Below, piece by piece: positions 9,925 to 21,432 of a stretch of 64,000 bases of DNA. A model generated the notes under the pieces. That model saw only the letters and a program-made list of their open reading frames with translations, was not told where the DNA came from and did not search any database. Source of the DNA: Hyposmocoma kahamanoa. Lineage: Eukaryota > Arthropoda > Insecta > Lepidoptera > Cosmopterigidae. The translations under genes were made by a program, and so were the position numbers. Within the stretch, counting starts at the first letter, position 1. Every line of letters begins with the position of its first letter. The DNA lies in the NCBI RefSeq assembly GCF_003589595.1, contig NW_020653900.1, positions 6,246,606 through 6,310,605 on the forward strand. The letters are read 5' to 3'.

Positions 9925-10580
9925 TTAATAATAATAATGACGAACACACTCAACATAGCCCCGCACTAGGGAAACCATGTGTCGCGAGTCCCATGGACCA
10001 CACATTAACACATAAAATAAAAATGTTTATATCACTAAAAAAAGTGGTACCTCCTATTAAGCTAATCAAGGCTGTGTCTGGAGGCTCCGCTCTTCCATAG
10101 CTATAAATGCATACTTAACATTTTTAACTTATACTTAATTTAGTGTTTAATTTTTACATTTCCAAACATCGTCAAAACAAACAACATTTTTTTTTTAACA
10201 ATTTTCAAACTTCTTAACTTCTAATTTTAAATTTTAAATTTAATTTGAATCTTAAAACGTATGTGTGTGGTGGTGTATGTTTTATCCTGTTGCCATAGAT
10301 TAGGAAACTAGTGTTCTTAAAGCAAGTGTTCTAATAGATCGTCGGTTTCCTCATACGATTTCGACTGTAGCCATTTTGATATAACTTTTTTGCAGTCTCT
10401 TTAACTTTTGGCGAATATACATATATTAACCACAAATTACGTTATTGTGTGGTCCATGGCACCCGCTTCAAGTAAATGTAGATCATACAAATATTTCTTC
10501 CGGCCCGGGAATCCAATCCGGGACCTCTGCGTGGCAGTCCGGCATGGTAACCATTCGGCCACGGAGGCAGTTAAGTTAGT
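9925..10580 (-). mobile_element. Family A SINE, copy 1, interrupted by about 430-470 bp
   Basis: Tail part 9925-10004 (AATAATAATAATGACGAACA, CATAGCCCCGCACTAGGGAA) and tRNA-like head 10475-10580 (CGGCCCGGGAATCC, GGGACCTCTGCGTGGCAGTC, GGTAACCATTCGGCCACGGA) are in register. Between them is foreign sequence whose edges carry a perfect inverted 14-mer, CCATGGACCACACA (9991-10004) and TGTGTGGTCCATGG (10446-10459). The whole is flanked by the 25-bp direct repeat. Confidence 0.65.
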
Positions 10581-10585
10581 TATAC

Positions 10586-10610
10586 TTTACAGCTCCTTGA
10601 CCTTTTTATA
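10586..10610 (+). repeat. 25-bp direct repeat, right copy
   Basis: Identical to 9889-9913. Confidence 0.7.
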
Positions 10611-11227
10611 CCTGCACACTTTTTGACGTTTATCTTGGTCTCCCTCTTTTTCTTCTATCTTCTCCTCAATTAAAACTCTCTAATTTCGTCGCTACGTAAT
10701 CGATGTCCAAATATTTTCCCTTCTGTTCTCTATGTCTTTAACAGGACTCTCTTCTCGAACCCTTTATTAAAACATCTTCAGTTGATTTGTTCTCAATCAA
10801 TTTAAACCTATAGATAAATTCTATTCTTATTTCATGAAAACCATGTCAGTAATAAAGATAACTGTTCAACAATGCGTCTTACAACATTTTTCATCTTTTA
10901 GCTATGTGAAAACTGACATAGGAAGTCAACATAAACAATTAAACAATAAGCCATAAATAAGTGTTCGTAATTTGAAAAATGTTGACATTTCATACATAAT
11001 AAAACAAGTGTTTTAAGGTTGGAGAAATATATATTTTTTTATTACGGAAATGGTCTGGCCTTACTTTAGATGCTAATTTTTGGGGTAGGTCCAGGAATAA
11101 ATGTTTATGGTCAAGGTGTTTCAGATTCTGGCTCAAAAGCTAGCTAATTTCGAAATTTTATGAAAAACCATGACTCCATTCGTATCTACCATATTTATTA
11201 TATAAAATATGGCTCGGAAATTCTCAG
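10611..11227. other. Unassigned stretch
   Basis: No coding or family match recognised. Confidence 0.35.
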
Positions 11228-11375
11228 AAACAAAACTGTCTTTACAGGTCCCATAGTCACGGTGGCTACGGGACCTGTAAATGGTCTGAAACGTTGGTTT
11301 TCGAAAAGCTGCTCAAAAAAATAGTTTTATTTCCTATGTGTAGTTTCCCAACCTAAGAACTCGATAAATTCTATC
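11228..11375 (+). repeat. Family K repeat, copy 1
   Basis: TTTACAGGTCCCATAGTCAC, CGGGACCTGTAAATGGTCTG, AAACGTTGG, AATAGTTTTATTTCCTATGT and CCTAAGAACTCGATAAA. Eight family K pieces occur in the window. The origin (possibly the 3' part of a LINE) is not known to me. Confidence 0.6.
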
Positions 11376-11736
11376 TTGTTCTCATTTCTCGTTCTATCGT
11401 GCACTCAGGTAAGCCAATAGAGATATCGTATATATTGTCAAATATCAGAAGCGGTCAGGTACTTCAGTCCATATAATATACTAGCCCTATATACCCTTAC
11501 GTTGTCGGTCGGTTTCAGATTGCGAGGAATGCTTATGCTCTTCGGTGGCATAGCGATTACTACGGGCGCTTGATGAGGAGGTTCCAGATTCGATTTCCGA
11601 TTTAAGCCAATTTATGAAATTTTTAAGTTGATTCTGGTTAGGATATTCTGGGTATTGCCCTCAGAGTTATCGGTACTCTGATTAAAACTACGAGAATTTA
11701 TGAAGTACGCAATTCACCTGTATTTTTTTTTGTTAA

Positions 11737-11949
11737 ATCGATATTGATGATTCTTTTTTTGTTGGAAAGAGGGTACCTCAGTATTGGTTCCATTTAAATT
11801 TGAAGTAAATATTTCACCTCCAAGTGTGGCAAACTAGGGGATGAATCCGGTTTCGAGCACTTTCCGGTAACCGATTTCAATAAAACTCCGCAAATAGATG
11901 TAATTCCACGAACTTTTGAAGTCGATATTTTTAGTACTCTGTGCTGAGA
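11737..11949 (+). mobile_element. Family C element, copy 5 (5' truncated)
   Basis: GATTCTTTTTTTGTTGGAAA, GGCAAACTAGGGGATGAATC, TTTCAATAAAACTCCGCAAA, TTTGAAGTCGATATTTTTAG and TACTCTGTGCTGAG. Confidence 0.7.
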
Positions 11950-12480
11950 CTATCAAATCATCTGAATGTCGAATTGAATTCAACTGAAAAAAATTTCTTT
12001 TCGCTACTTTTTAAAGAAATGTCAGCTCGTTCCATTGCGTTTTTATTTGTATTTCACATACTTCCAGCGGTACACCATTAACAGCGTCTTAAATTATTGC
12101 TTCATGTATTCAAGCACAAGACATTGGGAACAAAATGTGGCAAGTAAGTTATTTCCAACGAAATGATGAATGACGATTAATGGATGATGACTATTGATGA
12201 CACTCGTAACTGCACGTTAATAATCAATGGTCAGATTTATTGGTAGAGACCACTGATCATCAACAGGGAATGTTTAAATCGATCAATTAAAAAAAATTAA
12301 TGGCGGCTAGCTCCAGTGGTGGAAGGCGCTTTGAGTGTTTGACATTGACAGGTATGAGCGGGCACAAGGGCGATTTTGATATCAATGTATGTAATGTGTT
12401 TTGGAGGGTATTTTTATCGTGATCATAATAAAAGTGTGTCGGCAATCTTTGTTTTGTTTCAAAAGTTCACGCAATAAATA
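11950..12480. other. Unassigned stretch
   Basis: Nothing recognised; no long coding segment and no family match. Confidence 0.35.
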
Positions 12481-12481
12481 A

Positions 12482-12592
12482 ATCACACACTCATAGCCCC
12501 ACACTAGGTAAACCCTGTGTCGCGGGTGCTATGGATACACACATAGACAAGCACAAATTATACCCAAACTCACGAGACAAATAAAACACTAT
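12482..12592 (-). repeat. Family A SINE, copy 2 (tail half only)
   Basis: CACACACTCATAGCCCCACA, CCCTGTGTCGCGGGTGCTAT, AAATTATACCCAAACTCACG. The tRNA-like head is missing, as in 5'-truncated retroposition. Confidence 0.7.
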
Positions 12593-13006
12593 AAACGCAC
12601 TCAGTAAGTATATTTCTATTTTTACAATATTTATATGTAGTATTGCAATATTTTGATCTATATAACACACAGCTGTGACACACAATGAACACATGCACAA
12701 GTATTTACATAGTTTATTTTATTCTATTTTATTTTGCGACACACACGTATATCATTCATTTCGACTTAGGGCTCATTGAAAACCAGCGCCACAGTCCAGT
12801 TATGGCTGTGGCATAAGTTGAATGATGTTCTTTTGCGTACGCCATAGCTGCACAAATGACAGTACAAATTTGTAGTCTTTGTTTATATTTTGTTTATTAC
12901 TTTTCGTCTGTTTTGCTTTATTTTACGTTGTTTTGTTTGTCTAAGTATGATTAATCTATTGTTTGAATCTATGTGTTGTGGCGTTGCAATAAATGTCTAT
13001 TCTATT
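12593..13006. other. Unassigned stretch
   Basis: Nothing recognised apart from a small imperfect hairpin, GCCACAG / GGCTGTGGC, near 12789-12812. Confidence 0.35.
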
Positions 13007-13148
13007 CATTGACTTACAATTATATGGACGTCGGGTCCGCGCTAAAAAGTGTCCGAACTTATAGGGCGTTAAAATGGTATACAGAGCGTCATTCACGCTT
13101 TAGTCTTCGTTTGTTCGACTGACAGCGAAGCAAGCAAAATTAGACAGT
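13007..13148 (+). mobile_element. Family D hAT MITE, half-length copy flanked by 8-bp repeats
   Basis: Starts CATTGACTTACAATTATATG and follows the full D elements for 142 bp to AAAATTAGACAGT, then stops; the right terminal repeat is absent. Yet ATTCTATT lies exactly on both sides (12999-13006 and 13149-13156), the 8-bp signature seen with the complete copies. Confidence 0.7.
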
Positions 13149-13156
13149 ATTCTATT

Positions 13157-13561
13157 CTAGAAATAAATGTAGGCCGTACACATATTTCTCTCGGCCCTGG
13201 GAATTTAGTACCAGTAGAGCTCCTTGTGAAAGAGTTCGTCCAGGGTAGTACTGCTACCTTATCTGTTTAATGTCAGCATTACTGTGTTCCGGTTTTGAAG
13301 GGTAAGGGTACTGGCGAAATTACAGGCAAATGGCACTTATCAGCTTATGTCTCAGGGTGTCGGGCGCAGTGGCAGTGCCCCTCAACCTTTGCAATTTAAA
13401 GCTCTGAGTGGCAGTGATACTGTTATGGAAAGGCGTGTAGCTTACCATCAGGCACACGACTTGTTCGTCCCGTCATTTGATATTTAAAAAAAAGGAATCG
13501 AACCCGGGACCTCTGCGTGGCAGACCAGCATGGTAACCGTTCGGCCACGAAGGCAGTTAAC
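13157..13561 (-). repeat. Family A SINE, copy 3, split by a family B insertion
   Basis: Left piece 13157-13204 (AAATAAATGTAGGCC, CTCGGCCCTGGGAAT) and right piece 13494-13561 (GGAATCGAACCCGGGACCTC, GGTAACCGTTCGGCCACGAA) rejoin at GGAAT, which is present on both sides of the insert. Confidence 0.75.
13205..13493 (+). repeat. Family B repeat, copy 7, full length, inserted in a family A SINE
   Basis: Begins TAGTACCAGTAGAGCTCCTT and ends CCCGTCATTTGATATTTAAA plus an A run. Because both flanks belong to family A, this copy shows the true ends of family B: a poly(A)-like 3' end and a short duplication (GGAAT), which fits RNA-mediated insertion. Confidence 0.75.
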
Positions 13562-14200
13562 GTCAAGTTAGTTTGAGGAAGTAATTTCATAAATAGGTAT
13601 TTGAACAGCAATTCTCCACATTTATGTAAGCAAATTACAGCTGTAAATAAAACTCAGTTATAGTAGTTCCTTTAAACACTTTTCTTGCTCTCTCTGAGCA
13701 ATATAACTCGTCGAGACTGGTTACTTGGTCACTGGTTTGACCAACAGACATACTTAAGAAGCGCATTTGTATGAATCCTACCACTTTTCTTCAAGGAAGT
13801 TCTGTTAAAATATGCAAGAGGACTATTACTTATGTTCTACGTCATGTCATTGGAAAGAAGGCTATTGTTAATTATTAGTTAACTATATGTATTTTCTTAC
13901 TTAGACAGGATATAATCGTTAAGTGTGCCCAGGTGATTATTCCGTAAGCACCCTTACCTTTCAAAAGTGGAACGCAGTAATGCTCGTATTAGTAATTGCT
14001 TGGTGACAGCATATAACTAACAAGTATTTTATAGCCGTAGTGTACTTTGAAGAAAAATGTTTTGTTTTGTTTTGTTTTGATATTTTGACGTTTTTATTTC
14101 AGAGGGAGATATTATGAATTTATATGTATTACTTGAATATTATACTGCAAAATTTTATAGCACAACTACTTTTGTTACTTTTAGTTTATTACGTGAAAAT
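13562..14200. other. Unassigned stretch with a family B scrap
   Basis: Only 13946-14012 is recognisable, as a minus-strand family B piece (ACCTTTCAAAAGTGGAACGC, AGTAATTGCTTGGTGACAGC). A short (TTTTG)n run lies at 14057-14078. Confidence 0.4.
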
Positions 14201-14486
14201 CATTGACTTACAAATAAATGGACGACGGGTCTAATACACAAACCACGAAAAAAATGTCCCAAGTCAACCTATTTAAACGTAGTGACATGTAAAGGAATAT
14301 GAAAAAGCTAAAACGTTGAATTTAAATTGTAATGTCATCGCAGTACTGTCTAATTTTGCTTGCTTCGCTGTCAGTCGAACAAACGAAGACTAAAGCGTGA
14401 ATGACGCTCTGTATACGATTTTAACGCCCTATAAGTTCGGACACTTTTTAGCGAGGACCCGACGTCCATATAATTGTAAGTCAATG
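14201..14486 (-). mobile_element. Family D hAT MITE, complete copy
   Basis: Terminal inverted repeats CATTGACTTACAA / TTGTAAGTCAATG, 286 bp, flanked by exact 8-bp GTGAAAAT (14193-14200 and 14487-14494). Inverted relative to the other copies. No coding capacity; presumably mobilised by a hAT transposase in trans. Confidence 0.85.
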
Positions 14487-14494
14487 GTGAAAAT

Positions 14495-16819
14495 AGAACA
14501 TCTAACTTTCCCGTACGAATGAAATTAGTATATAATTTTTTTCTGCTTAACTAGGAGAGTTATTTGTAATTTCAGATATGTAAAATTATGTAACTGCACG
14601 ATATTGGCCAACCTTCATAGAGAAGCGGCACACTAAGAAGAAGATTATTTAATTGACGAAACTATATAATAAAACGCATCCTTGGTGTATGTAATAAGAT
14701 CACATCTGCTAAATGATAATTTCAGAAGAGAGATTTAATGAGTCGACAAACAAAAATATATATAAATAATAATAATTTGTTTCTGGCAGTTCGTATTATT
14801 TTTGTGGCTTTATTATCCTGAAGCATTGTACCGTAAGCCAGTGATACGATAAGAAGAAGAAGATCCTCCTAAGGACCCGTGTACATGAAGATGTACATAA
14901 AATGTGTACTATTCAGACCCAGACATCATTATTCCTATGATCACGTAAACGTGCAGTGCCTGAGGGCATACTACCTCTATATATCATTTAATACATTTAA
15001 TTGATTTTATATAATAATTGTAAAATTGATTTTATTGATTACCATGATGTTTTACTAACATTTATTTTTAAAGTTTTGTCTCTAGTTGTTATAATTAATA
15101 ATACAAAGATCGAACACGAATTTTTCTAAATTCAGTGCCATCAAAATGTCAGCTGTCGGATCGTCTCGTAGAAGCCTCTGGTGACCACAAGGCTGTCAGC
15201 TATTTCCGCCAATAATATGTTTAGCAATTCAAAGGGGAAATGTTGGTACCCTTCTGGGCACGATGCCCCAGGGTACGGCCCTCGAGGAATTATTTTATTT
15301 ATAAACTTTCTTGCTTTTTTTATGTATCTAGCTGTTATAAATAGTTTAGATTTTTCATCAAAATACTGTGTAAATATAGTAAAAAATATATAGTAAATAA
15401 TAGTAAATAAAAAAAAAAAATTCGCTTTAATGTTACTATCGCACTCACACGATTATTGCTGCGTAAACTTCAATGTGCGCTTTCATAGAGGAATGAAAAT
15501 TATGACTTCCACGCATTTCAAAACCACATTTATTTTGCCATTCAAATAATCTTCTTTTATTTTCCTATTGTATCCAAAAGGAAAGTAGGCTTTGGTGCAC
15601 AGCCGACTGTCAGTTGTTTGTGTTTCAAACTTAAACATAATGTTTATCCATAAGGATTTTATTACTTCAATTTTCCCACACATCTTAGTGAGAAAAATGT
15701 ATTCTGAAGAGGTCAGGAATGTACTAGGGGCCCTATTCTGCTAATTTCTTTGAAACCATTGGTAATTTTAATTCCATTGAGATTACATTGCAATTATGAT
15801 AATATTTGCTATTCTGTTGAAATCTAGTTGCAATGGCAGTTGAGTCCCGGTGGAATGGTAGTGATGGAATATTCATTCATTCAATTACTACTTAACAATC
15901 ACAGAACAATAAATACAGTAGAAGTGGTTAGTTAGCGTTTATAGGTCTTATAGGTCTCGAAAGACCTATCTGTGCTCAGTCCACAATTTTAGCTTTGTAT
16001 TGTATGGTTATGTCATTCTCCCTGGAAGGATGCCTTTTTGTGCTATTACTCGTGGCAGTATTTCATGTCAACGGAAAGCCTTATTTTAATAAATTTTAAA
16101 TTTTTTGTGTATATTAAATGTTTTTATTTGTTACAAGAAACCAAAGTAAAGACCCAGCATTATGATGCCCGTTGTAAGGCTCGTGTGGAAGCTACACCTT
16201 TCATTGTCGGAGGAGGCCTGTGCCGAGCACTGTAACTATATAGGCTAACTATTATCACTAAACTTATGTAATACTCCTAAGTATTATTTGTAGCATCTGA
16301 TGCGTAGTTGTATCAAATGAAATAAATAAACAAACATTTCAACTGGTTTACAATTTTCATTTCTATAACCTCATTTTTCTCACTGCTTCGGTATAGAGAA
16401 AACAAAAATATTCCGGAAGCGTACCATAAATTTTAATGACATCAATCAACTATCTCTTCGCTTTGCATGGGAGTCATGCACACACATACACAAAAATTTA
16501 TATGACAGGTATGTTCGTGCCATTAGAATCCGGTTCAAATGAGACACGCATACGAAATGACGTGAAATGCTACGCGATCACGTCACACGTTGGAAGATAT
16601 CATCAACTGAGTAAAATTCTTTCACTTGTGTTATAGTAGCTATTTTTTAGTAACTTGTATTTTTGGGAAAATTTAAAAGAAAATTTTATACTTCGCTTTT
16701 TTAGAATTAGAAAAAAAAGTAGAGATGCAGTGATCGTAAACCTTTTTCTTCAGACAACAAATTACAGTACACGATAACATTCTGAGAATTGATGACAAAT
16801 GATGTTTATAATTTTTTTT
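14495..16819. other. Unassigned stretch, no gene seen
   Basis: Short scraps only: TACAAAGATCGAACACG at about 15102-15119 resembles the 3' end of family G; a small palindrome TATAGGTCT / AGACCTAT lies near 15951-15973. No exon-like coding segment with splice sites was recognised. Confidence 0.35.
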
Positions 16820-16966
16820 ATGATACCAATTGACGAGACGAAATAATCGTTTGCTTGGTAGTAAGCGGCAGGTGCAGTGCGACTCAGAGTTTTCATCACA
16901 AAGATCAGAGGAGCATTGCCACCCGTCACCTGACTGTAATGCTCACTTTACTGCTTGGCGGCACAT
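16820..16966 (-). repeat. Family B repeat, copy 9 (internally deleted)
   Basis: GATACCAATTGACGAGACGA, GTGCAGTGCGACTCAGAG, CACCCGTCACCTGACTGTAA, TTTACTGCTTGGCGGCA. Directly abuts a family A piece. Confidence 0.65.
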
Positions 16967-16972
16967 TTTTTT

Positions 16973-17080
16973 TACACACACTCATAGTCCCGCACTAGGG
17001 AAGTCTTGTATCGCGGGTGCCATGGACACACACAGAGGTACACAACCGCAAATTACACCCAAACTCACCAGAGAAATAGA
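16973..17080 (-). repeat. Family A SINE, copy 4 (tail half)
   Basis: ACACACTCATAGTCCCGCAC, CGCGGGTGCCATGGACACAC, AATTACACCCAAACTCACC. Head absent. Confidence 0.7.
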
Positions 17081-17523
17081 TAATGTGGCAGTATAATATA
17101 TATGTATATAAATTACTAATAAATAGAAACGACGTGGTAATACGTTTATTATTTCATAAAAAGTTTCCGTTTAATATTTTGTAACCATTATTTCTTTAAG
17201 CTTTTTTACAGTGCCAGTTTTTGAAATAGATTAATTATGTAAAGATAAAAAGATTTCATTTAATTTTTAGTGAATATTACGAGTAAAAGAAATATAAAAA
17301 ATTATATTTATTTAGTGACTTTCATTTCACGATATTTATTAAATTATTTTGCTTACAAAATAATAATAATAAATATCTTTATTTTTTTTATCTTCACAAT
17401 ACAAAACAAAGGAACATTACAGAAGGGTTATATATTATTAAATAAGCTGCGAGTCAATACTCCAAGCTTGTTTATTGTTGGAAACTGGAGCACAAACTAA
17501 GGAGAGCTTGTGATATGCGTTTT
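17081..17523. other. Unassigned AT-rich stretch
   Basis: Nothing recognised. Confidence 0.35.
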
Positions 17524-17756
17524 TTAGTATACCAAGTGACGGCATGAACAAGCGTGCGTCTGGTGGCAAGCGACACGCCTGTCACACGCAAACATCTGAT
17601 GGGCAGTGCCACAGCGCCCGTCACCCTGATATATAAATTAAAAAGTCTCATGTGCATGTAATTTCACCAGCACCCTAACCGTCAAAACGCAGTAATGCTC
17701 ACATTACTGCTTGGCGGCTGAAATTAAGGTTTCACAAGAAACTTTACTGCTACTAA
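17524..17756 (-). repeat. Family B repeat, copy 10
   Basis: GTATACCAAGTGACGGCATG, AGCGCCCGTCACCCTGATAT, ACATTACTGCTTGGCGGCTG, TTTCACAAGAAACTTTACTG. The block holding CAGTACTTCCCTGGACGAAC is missing. Confidence 0.75.
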
Positions 17757-18382
17757 AGGTCTCCAAGCAACCGACTCCTAGCATAGTCAAGTACGTATTA
17801 TTGACTGTGAGAGTATTGAGAAATATAGAGGTATAATGACAGAATGAAATGGCGCCTGATAAAAGTCCTTCTGTTACTTGTCTAATGCTAAAACACGAAA
17901 TATATTTACATTAGATATCGTGAAAAAGAACATCTGTGAACTGTGTGTGAACTATGGTACAGCTGAAATTTTTATCGCGATTTGTAAAAGTCGCAATAAT
18001 CGAAGCGTAACGAGCGTCGCTTTCTTGGAATCCACTCAATTTGCATAATTACGAATGGAATTACTCTGCCGTTCACTAACCAAAATGCATGAAATTTGAA
18101 ACTAGAATAAAAATACAATTCAAATTGTGGTGAAGCCCAAAATTTTATTTTTCGTCTGTGACCTGACGTTATTAAGGCATAGGTCACCAAAAATGTGCAG
18201 AGATGTGAAAAAGAAAAAAAACTATTTGCACTCGCAAATATGCAGAACTGTGAATAAAGAAAAAGAATGTACATATCACTCTTTTTGTTTATTTATTATT
18301 ATAAAAAATGGAGGGTTTTTGTAGTTAAAATTTTTACAAGAATTAATTTTTAGCTTAAGTATTTATTTTTATTCTTTTATTG
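17757..18382. other. Unassigned stretch
   Basis: Nothing recognised. Confidence 0.35.
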
Positions 18383-18640
18383 TATTAAGTGACGGGACGA
18401 ACAAGTCGTGTGCCTGGTGGTAAACTACATGCCAGTCCATAACAGTTGCAGTGCCACTCAGAATTTTGAATTGCAAAGAACTTAGGACCACTGCTATTGC
18501 TCCTGTCAGCCTGAGACATAAGTTGACAACCTTCAAAACCGGAACGCATTAATGCTTTATTTACTGCTTGGCGACTGAAATAGGTAAGGTGGCAGTACTT
18601 CCCTGGACGAACACTTTCACAAGAAGCTCTACTGCTTCGA
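18383..18640 (-). repeat. Family B repeat, copy 11
   Basis: AAGTGACGGGACGAACAAGT, GCCAGTCCATAACAGTTGCA, CAGTACTTCCCTGGACGAAC and AAGAAGCTCTACTGCTTC; near full length. Confidence 0.8.
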
Positions 18641-19228
18641 AATAATATGTTTTGAGTTTCTTAATTGTTTGCATTATTTATGGTTATTTTTATCGTTTTA
18701 ACCTGATGGCTCTATAACCAATGCTTAATAAATAAATAAGAAGTAAAGAAAAATAAAAACAACTGCTGCGTTTCGGTAAGGAATTGGCATGCCGTATAAT
18801 TTACTCCATTTGTTTGTATAACGCCGACTTCAAATTCTAATAAAAATATCACTTGTCCTAGATCGTTGTTCTTGAAATAACTTATTATGTATGTTTTGTT
18901 ATTTTACGTGCTTTTGTGTGTTAACAGGTACTGTAATAATTGCAAATTTAATTCCGTTGATGTCTTTTATATTGTCAAGATGACGTGCAAGAACGTTCGC
19001 AAAAGTGTTTTAACTGGATATATTATAGTATTTATCGTCCGCCATATTGAATTTTATGTCTTATAACAAAGAAGCGTGAGGCACTTCACAAACCAAGACA
19101 ACATTTTATTACTACAATTAACGATTTCATTTATGACTATTTTACGATACCAAATTACCACCAACAATTTTGTAAAAAATGTAATTATTTAAACAAATAT
19201 TTAATATCATTTATAAGAGGAAGTTTGA
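18641..19228. other. Unassigned stretch
   Basis: Nothing recognised. Confidence 0.35.
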
Positions 19229-19312
19229 AAGTTTTGGTAATGCAGTAGGAGAAAGGTTGTTTCTTAATTGAAAAGTCGATGGTTCAAATCTCTTGGTGGC
19301 ATACAAATTCAT
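19229..19312 (+). repeat. Family H tRNA-like SINE head, copy 1
   Basis: GGTAATGCAGTAGGAGAAAG, AGTCGATGGTTCAAATCTCT and GTGGCATACAAATTCATAAC. The same layout is better kept at 25012-25130. Confidence 0.5.
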
Positions 19313-19329
19313 AACATGAATCTCTCATA

Positions 19330-19445
19330 ATTTTTAAACAAAGATCGAATACTTCGCTTCGATGCGGTTGGATTCGAACCAACGTCTCTCACCAAACCGT
19401 GTCAGACGCTATGCTAACTAAGCCACGGATTTTACCAACGGACCT
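19330..19445 (-). repeat. Family G tRNA-derived SINE, copy 1
   Basis: On the minus strand: AAATCCGTGGCTTAGTTAGC (box A), GACACGGTTTGGTGAGAGAC, GTTGGTTCGAATCCAACC (box B), then TTCGATCTTTG. Matches 62020-62225. The arms do not make a full cloverleaf. Confidence 0.6.
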
Positions 19446-19647
19446 CACGAATTTTTCCATCTGTTTGTTGCAGATATTTGCTTTGGTTTTTTGCTGCCTT
19501 CTTTTCCGCAGCGCTATCTGTGAGAAATCTATAAAAGTTTTTCTTCATTCAGCCAGGTACCTTTACGACTACCAGCCGTTGACTAGAGATGTCACTTTAA
19601 TAATTGTAATTAAGTTTTATTGAATATCAGGAGTGAAGAAAAACTGA

Positions 19648-19765
19648 GTGTACCTCTTTCCAACAAAAAAAGAATCATCGAAACCGGTTCACAAATGCCA
19701 GATTAATCACATAATATAGATACGAAAAAAACACAGTTCAATTGAGAACCTCCACCTTTTCCTTT
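19648..19765 (-). mobile_element. Family C fragment, copy 6
   Basis: CTCTTTCCAACAAAAAAAGA, ATCACATAATATAGATACGA, TTCAATTGAGAACCTCCACC. Confidence 0.65.
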
Positions 19766-19817
19766 AGTTATCATTGTTCTGGTATTCATAACAATACCAG
19801 AAAATGTCTGTAATAAC

Positions 19818-19890
19818 ACAACGAATTCCCTAGTTAGCGACCAGGTAATTATTGTTGGTGTGGTCATCTGGCTTAATATTGTTATTCTTA
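19818..19890 (+). repeat. Family I tail fragment
   Basis: ACGAATTCCCTAGTTAGCGA, TATTGTTGGTGTGGTCATCT, GGCTTAATATTGTTATT; the 3' part of family I without a head. Confidence 0.45.
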
Positions 19891-20570
19891 ATAGAAATAA
19901 TCAACAAGGGCCATCTGTTTACTTAGCCATCTGTGTATTTAGACAATTTTTGTAGACTTCTTTCAAACGCTCCAATAAAACGCCGTATTAATCCAACTGA
20001 TTTATTAATTATCTATTCCTCCAACAATTTATATTAGAACTTTAAAATATACTCAACAAAATTTGTAACCACAAAATACCGTTATAATTCCTGACCAATC
20101 TAACTTGAACATTTGATGAAATACGAATACATAAATTTGTCTTTCACTTATAGACATCGCCTCCTAAATACCTTCTTTTTTCAATTCGCGCCATTTTTTC
20201 GCAAGTAGGAAATTTCAAAAGTATTGTCATTGGCTAGTCGAACCCGAATAAAGTGTTCGAACCAATCACAATCAACACCGACGCGCCATTTACACAGTAA
20301 CATTTCGGAAACCTAATAATATCAATTAACAAACTTTTAAATGAATACATGGAATAAGCTTATTCACCCTTATAATATTTAAATAAATAATTAATGAAAA
20401 TAATTTTTCAATTTTACGATTATATATTTCTTACACTTTGAAGCAGCTATGATTCGGGTCAAAGACACGAATGTGAAATGTGACTCGTGAATCACTGGCA
20501 TTTGCTCTGTACTTGTTTCAATGGCCTATGAACTCGGGGCGATGCAAAAACATGATAATAATAATTATGA
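19891..20570. other. Unassigned stretch
   Basis: Nothing recognised. Confidence 0.35.
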
Positions 20571-20655
20571 CGATCTCCATGGTCGAGTGGCTTACACACC
20601 GGTTTTCATGATGTCGCCATCTCTAAGGTCCCTGGTTCGATCCCCGGCCAGGTCA
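20571..20655 (+). repeat. Family E tRNA-derived SINE head, copy 1
   Basis: TCCATGGTCGAGTGGCTTAC (box A-like) and GGTCCCTGGTTCGATCCCCG (box B-like) followed by GCCAGGTCAATATAG. The same head is at 27440, where the body follows. Confidence 0.6.
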
Positions 20656-20720
20656 ATATAGCAAATTAAATGTGAAAAAATAAACATTTGGTATTGTACA
20701 ATTAAATTTACTAATATTTC

Positions 20721-21005
20721 CATTGACTTACAATAATATGGACGTCGGGTCCGCGCTAAAAAGTGTCCGAACTTATAGGGCGTTAAAATCGTATACAGAG
20801 CGTCATTCACGCTCTAGTCTTCGTTTGTTCGACTGACAGCGAAGCAAGCAAAATTAGACAGTACTGCGATGACATTACAATTTAAATTCAACGTTTTAGC
20901 TTTTTCATATTCCTTTACATGTCACTACGTTTAAATAGGTTGACTTGGGACATTTTTTCGTGGTTTTTGTATTAGACCCGTCGTCCATTTATTTCTAAGT
21001 CAATG
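20721..21005 (+). mobile_element. Family D hAT MITE, complete copy
   Basis: 285 bp with ends CATTGACTTACAATAATATG and (inverted) CATTGACTTAGAAATAAATG, flanked by exact AATATTTC at 20713-20720 and 21006-21013. Confidence 0.85.
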
Positions 21006-21432
21006 AATATTTCATAACGATTATTATATTTACTCAATTTGATTATTTTCATGTGTACATTGTTGTTTATGTCAAATTTAATTTATTTAGTTCCTAATTG
21101 TGTAATTTCTACAAATTAGTACAATATGAACTTTAATTTTTTTAACCAAAATTTATTTATAAGTCAATGATCAAAATACATATTTCGATTTTGCTATTCT
21201 ATTTTATGACGGGCCATGGCAGAATATCAGCCAGGGCTACGTAATTAGCATAGTTCTTAGATGTTGAGTCATGAACCTTTTTGACATGCTTTTTGTTGCT
21301 TGTTTGTAGCAACTGTATATATATATTTTAAAATGTTTTTCTTCTTTATTTTCTATTATGTTGCTTATTCTGTATTTATGAAGGATTTATGTAATTTTCT
21401 ATAATTGTTTCTAATTTATTTTGCATGCACAT
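21006..21432. other. Unassigned stretch
   Basis: Nothing recognised. Confidence 0.35.

Noticed and set aside
13423..13611. 62-codon minus-strand frame with FVAERLPCWSATQRSRVRF
   Set aside because: It translates the tRNA-like head of family A.
20592..20810. Peptides containing AGDRTRDLR (also 27327-27572, AGDRTRELR)
   Set aside because: This text is the antisense translation of a tRNA-like box B (GGTTCGATCCCC) in family E SINEs, a common annotation artefact.
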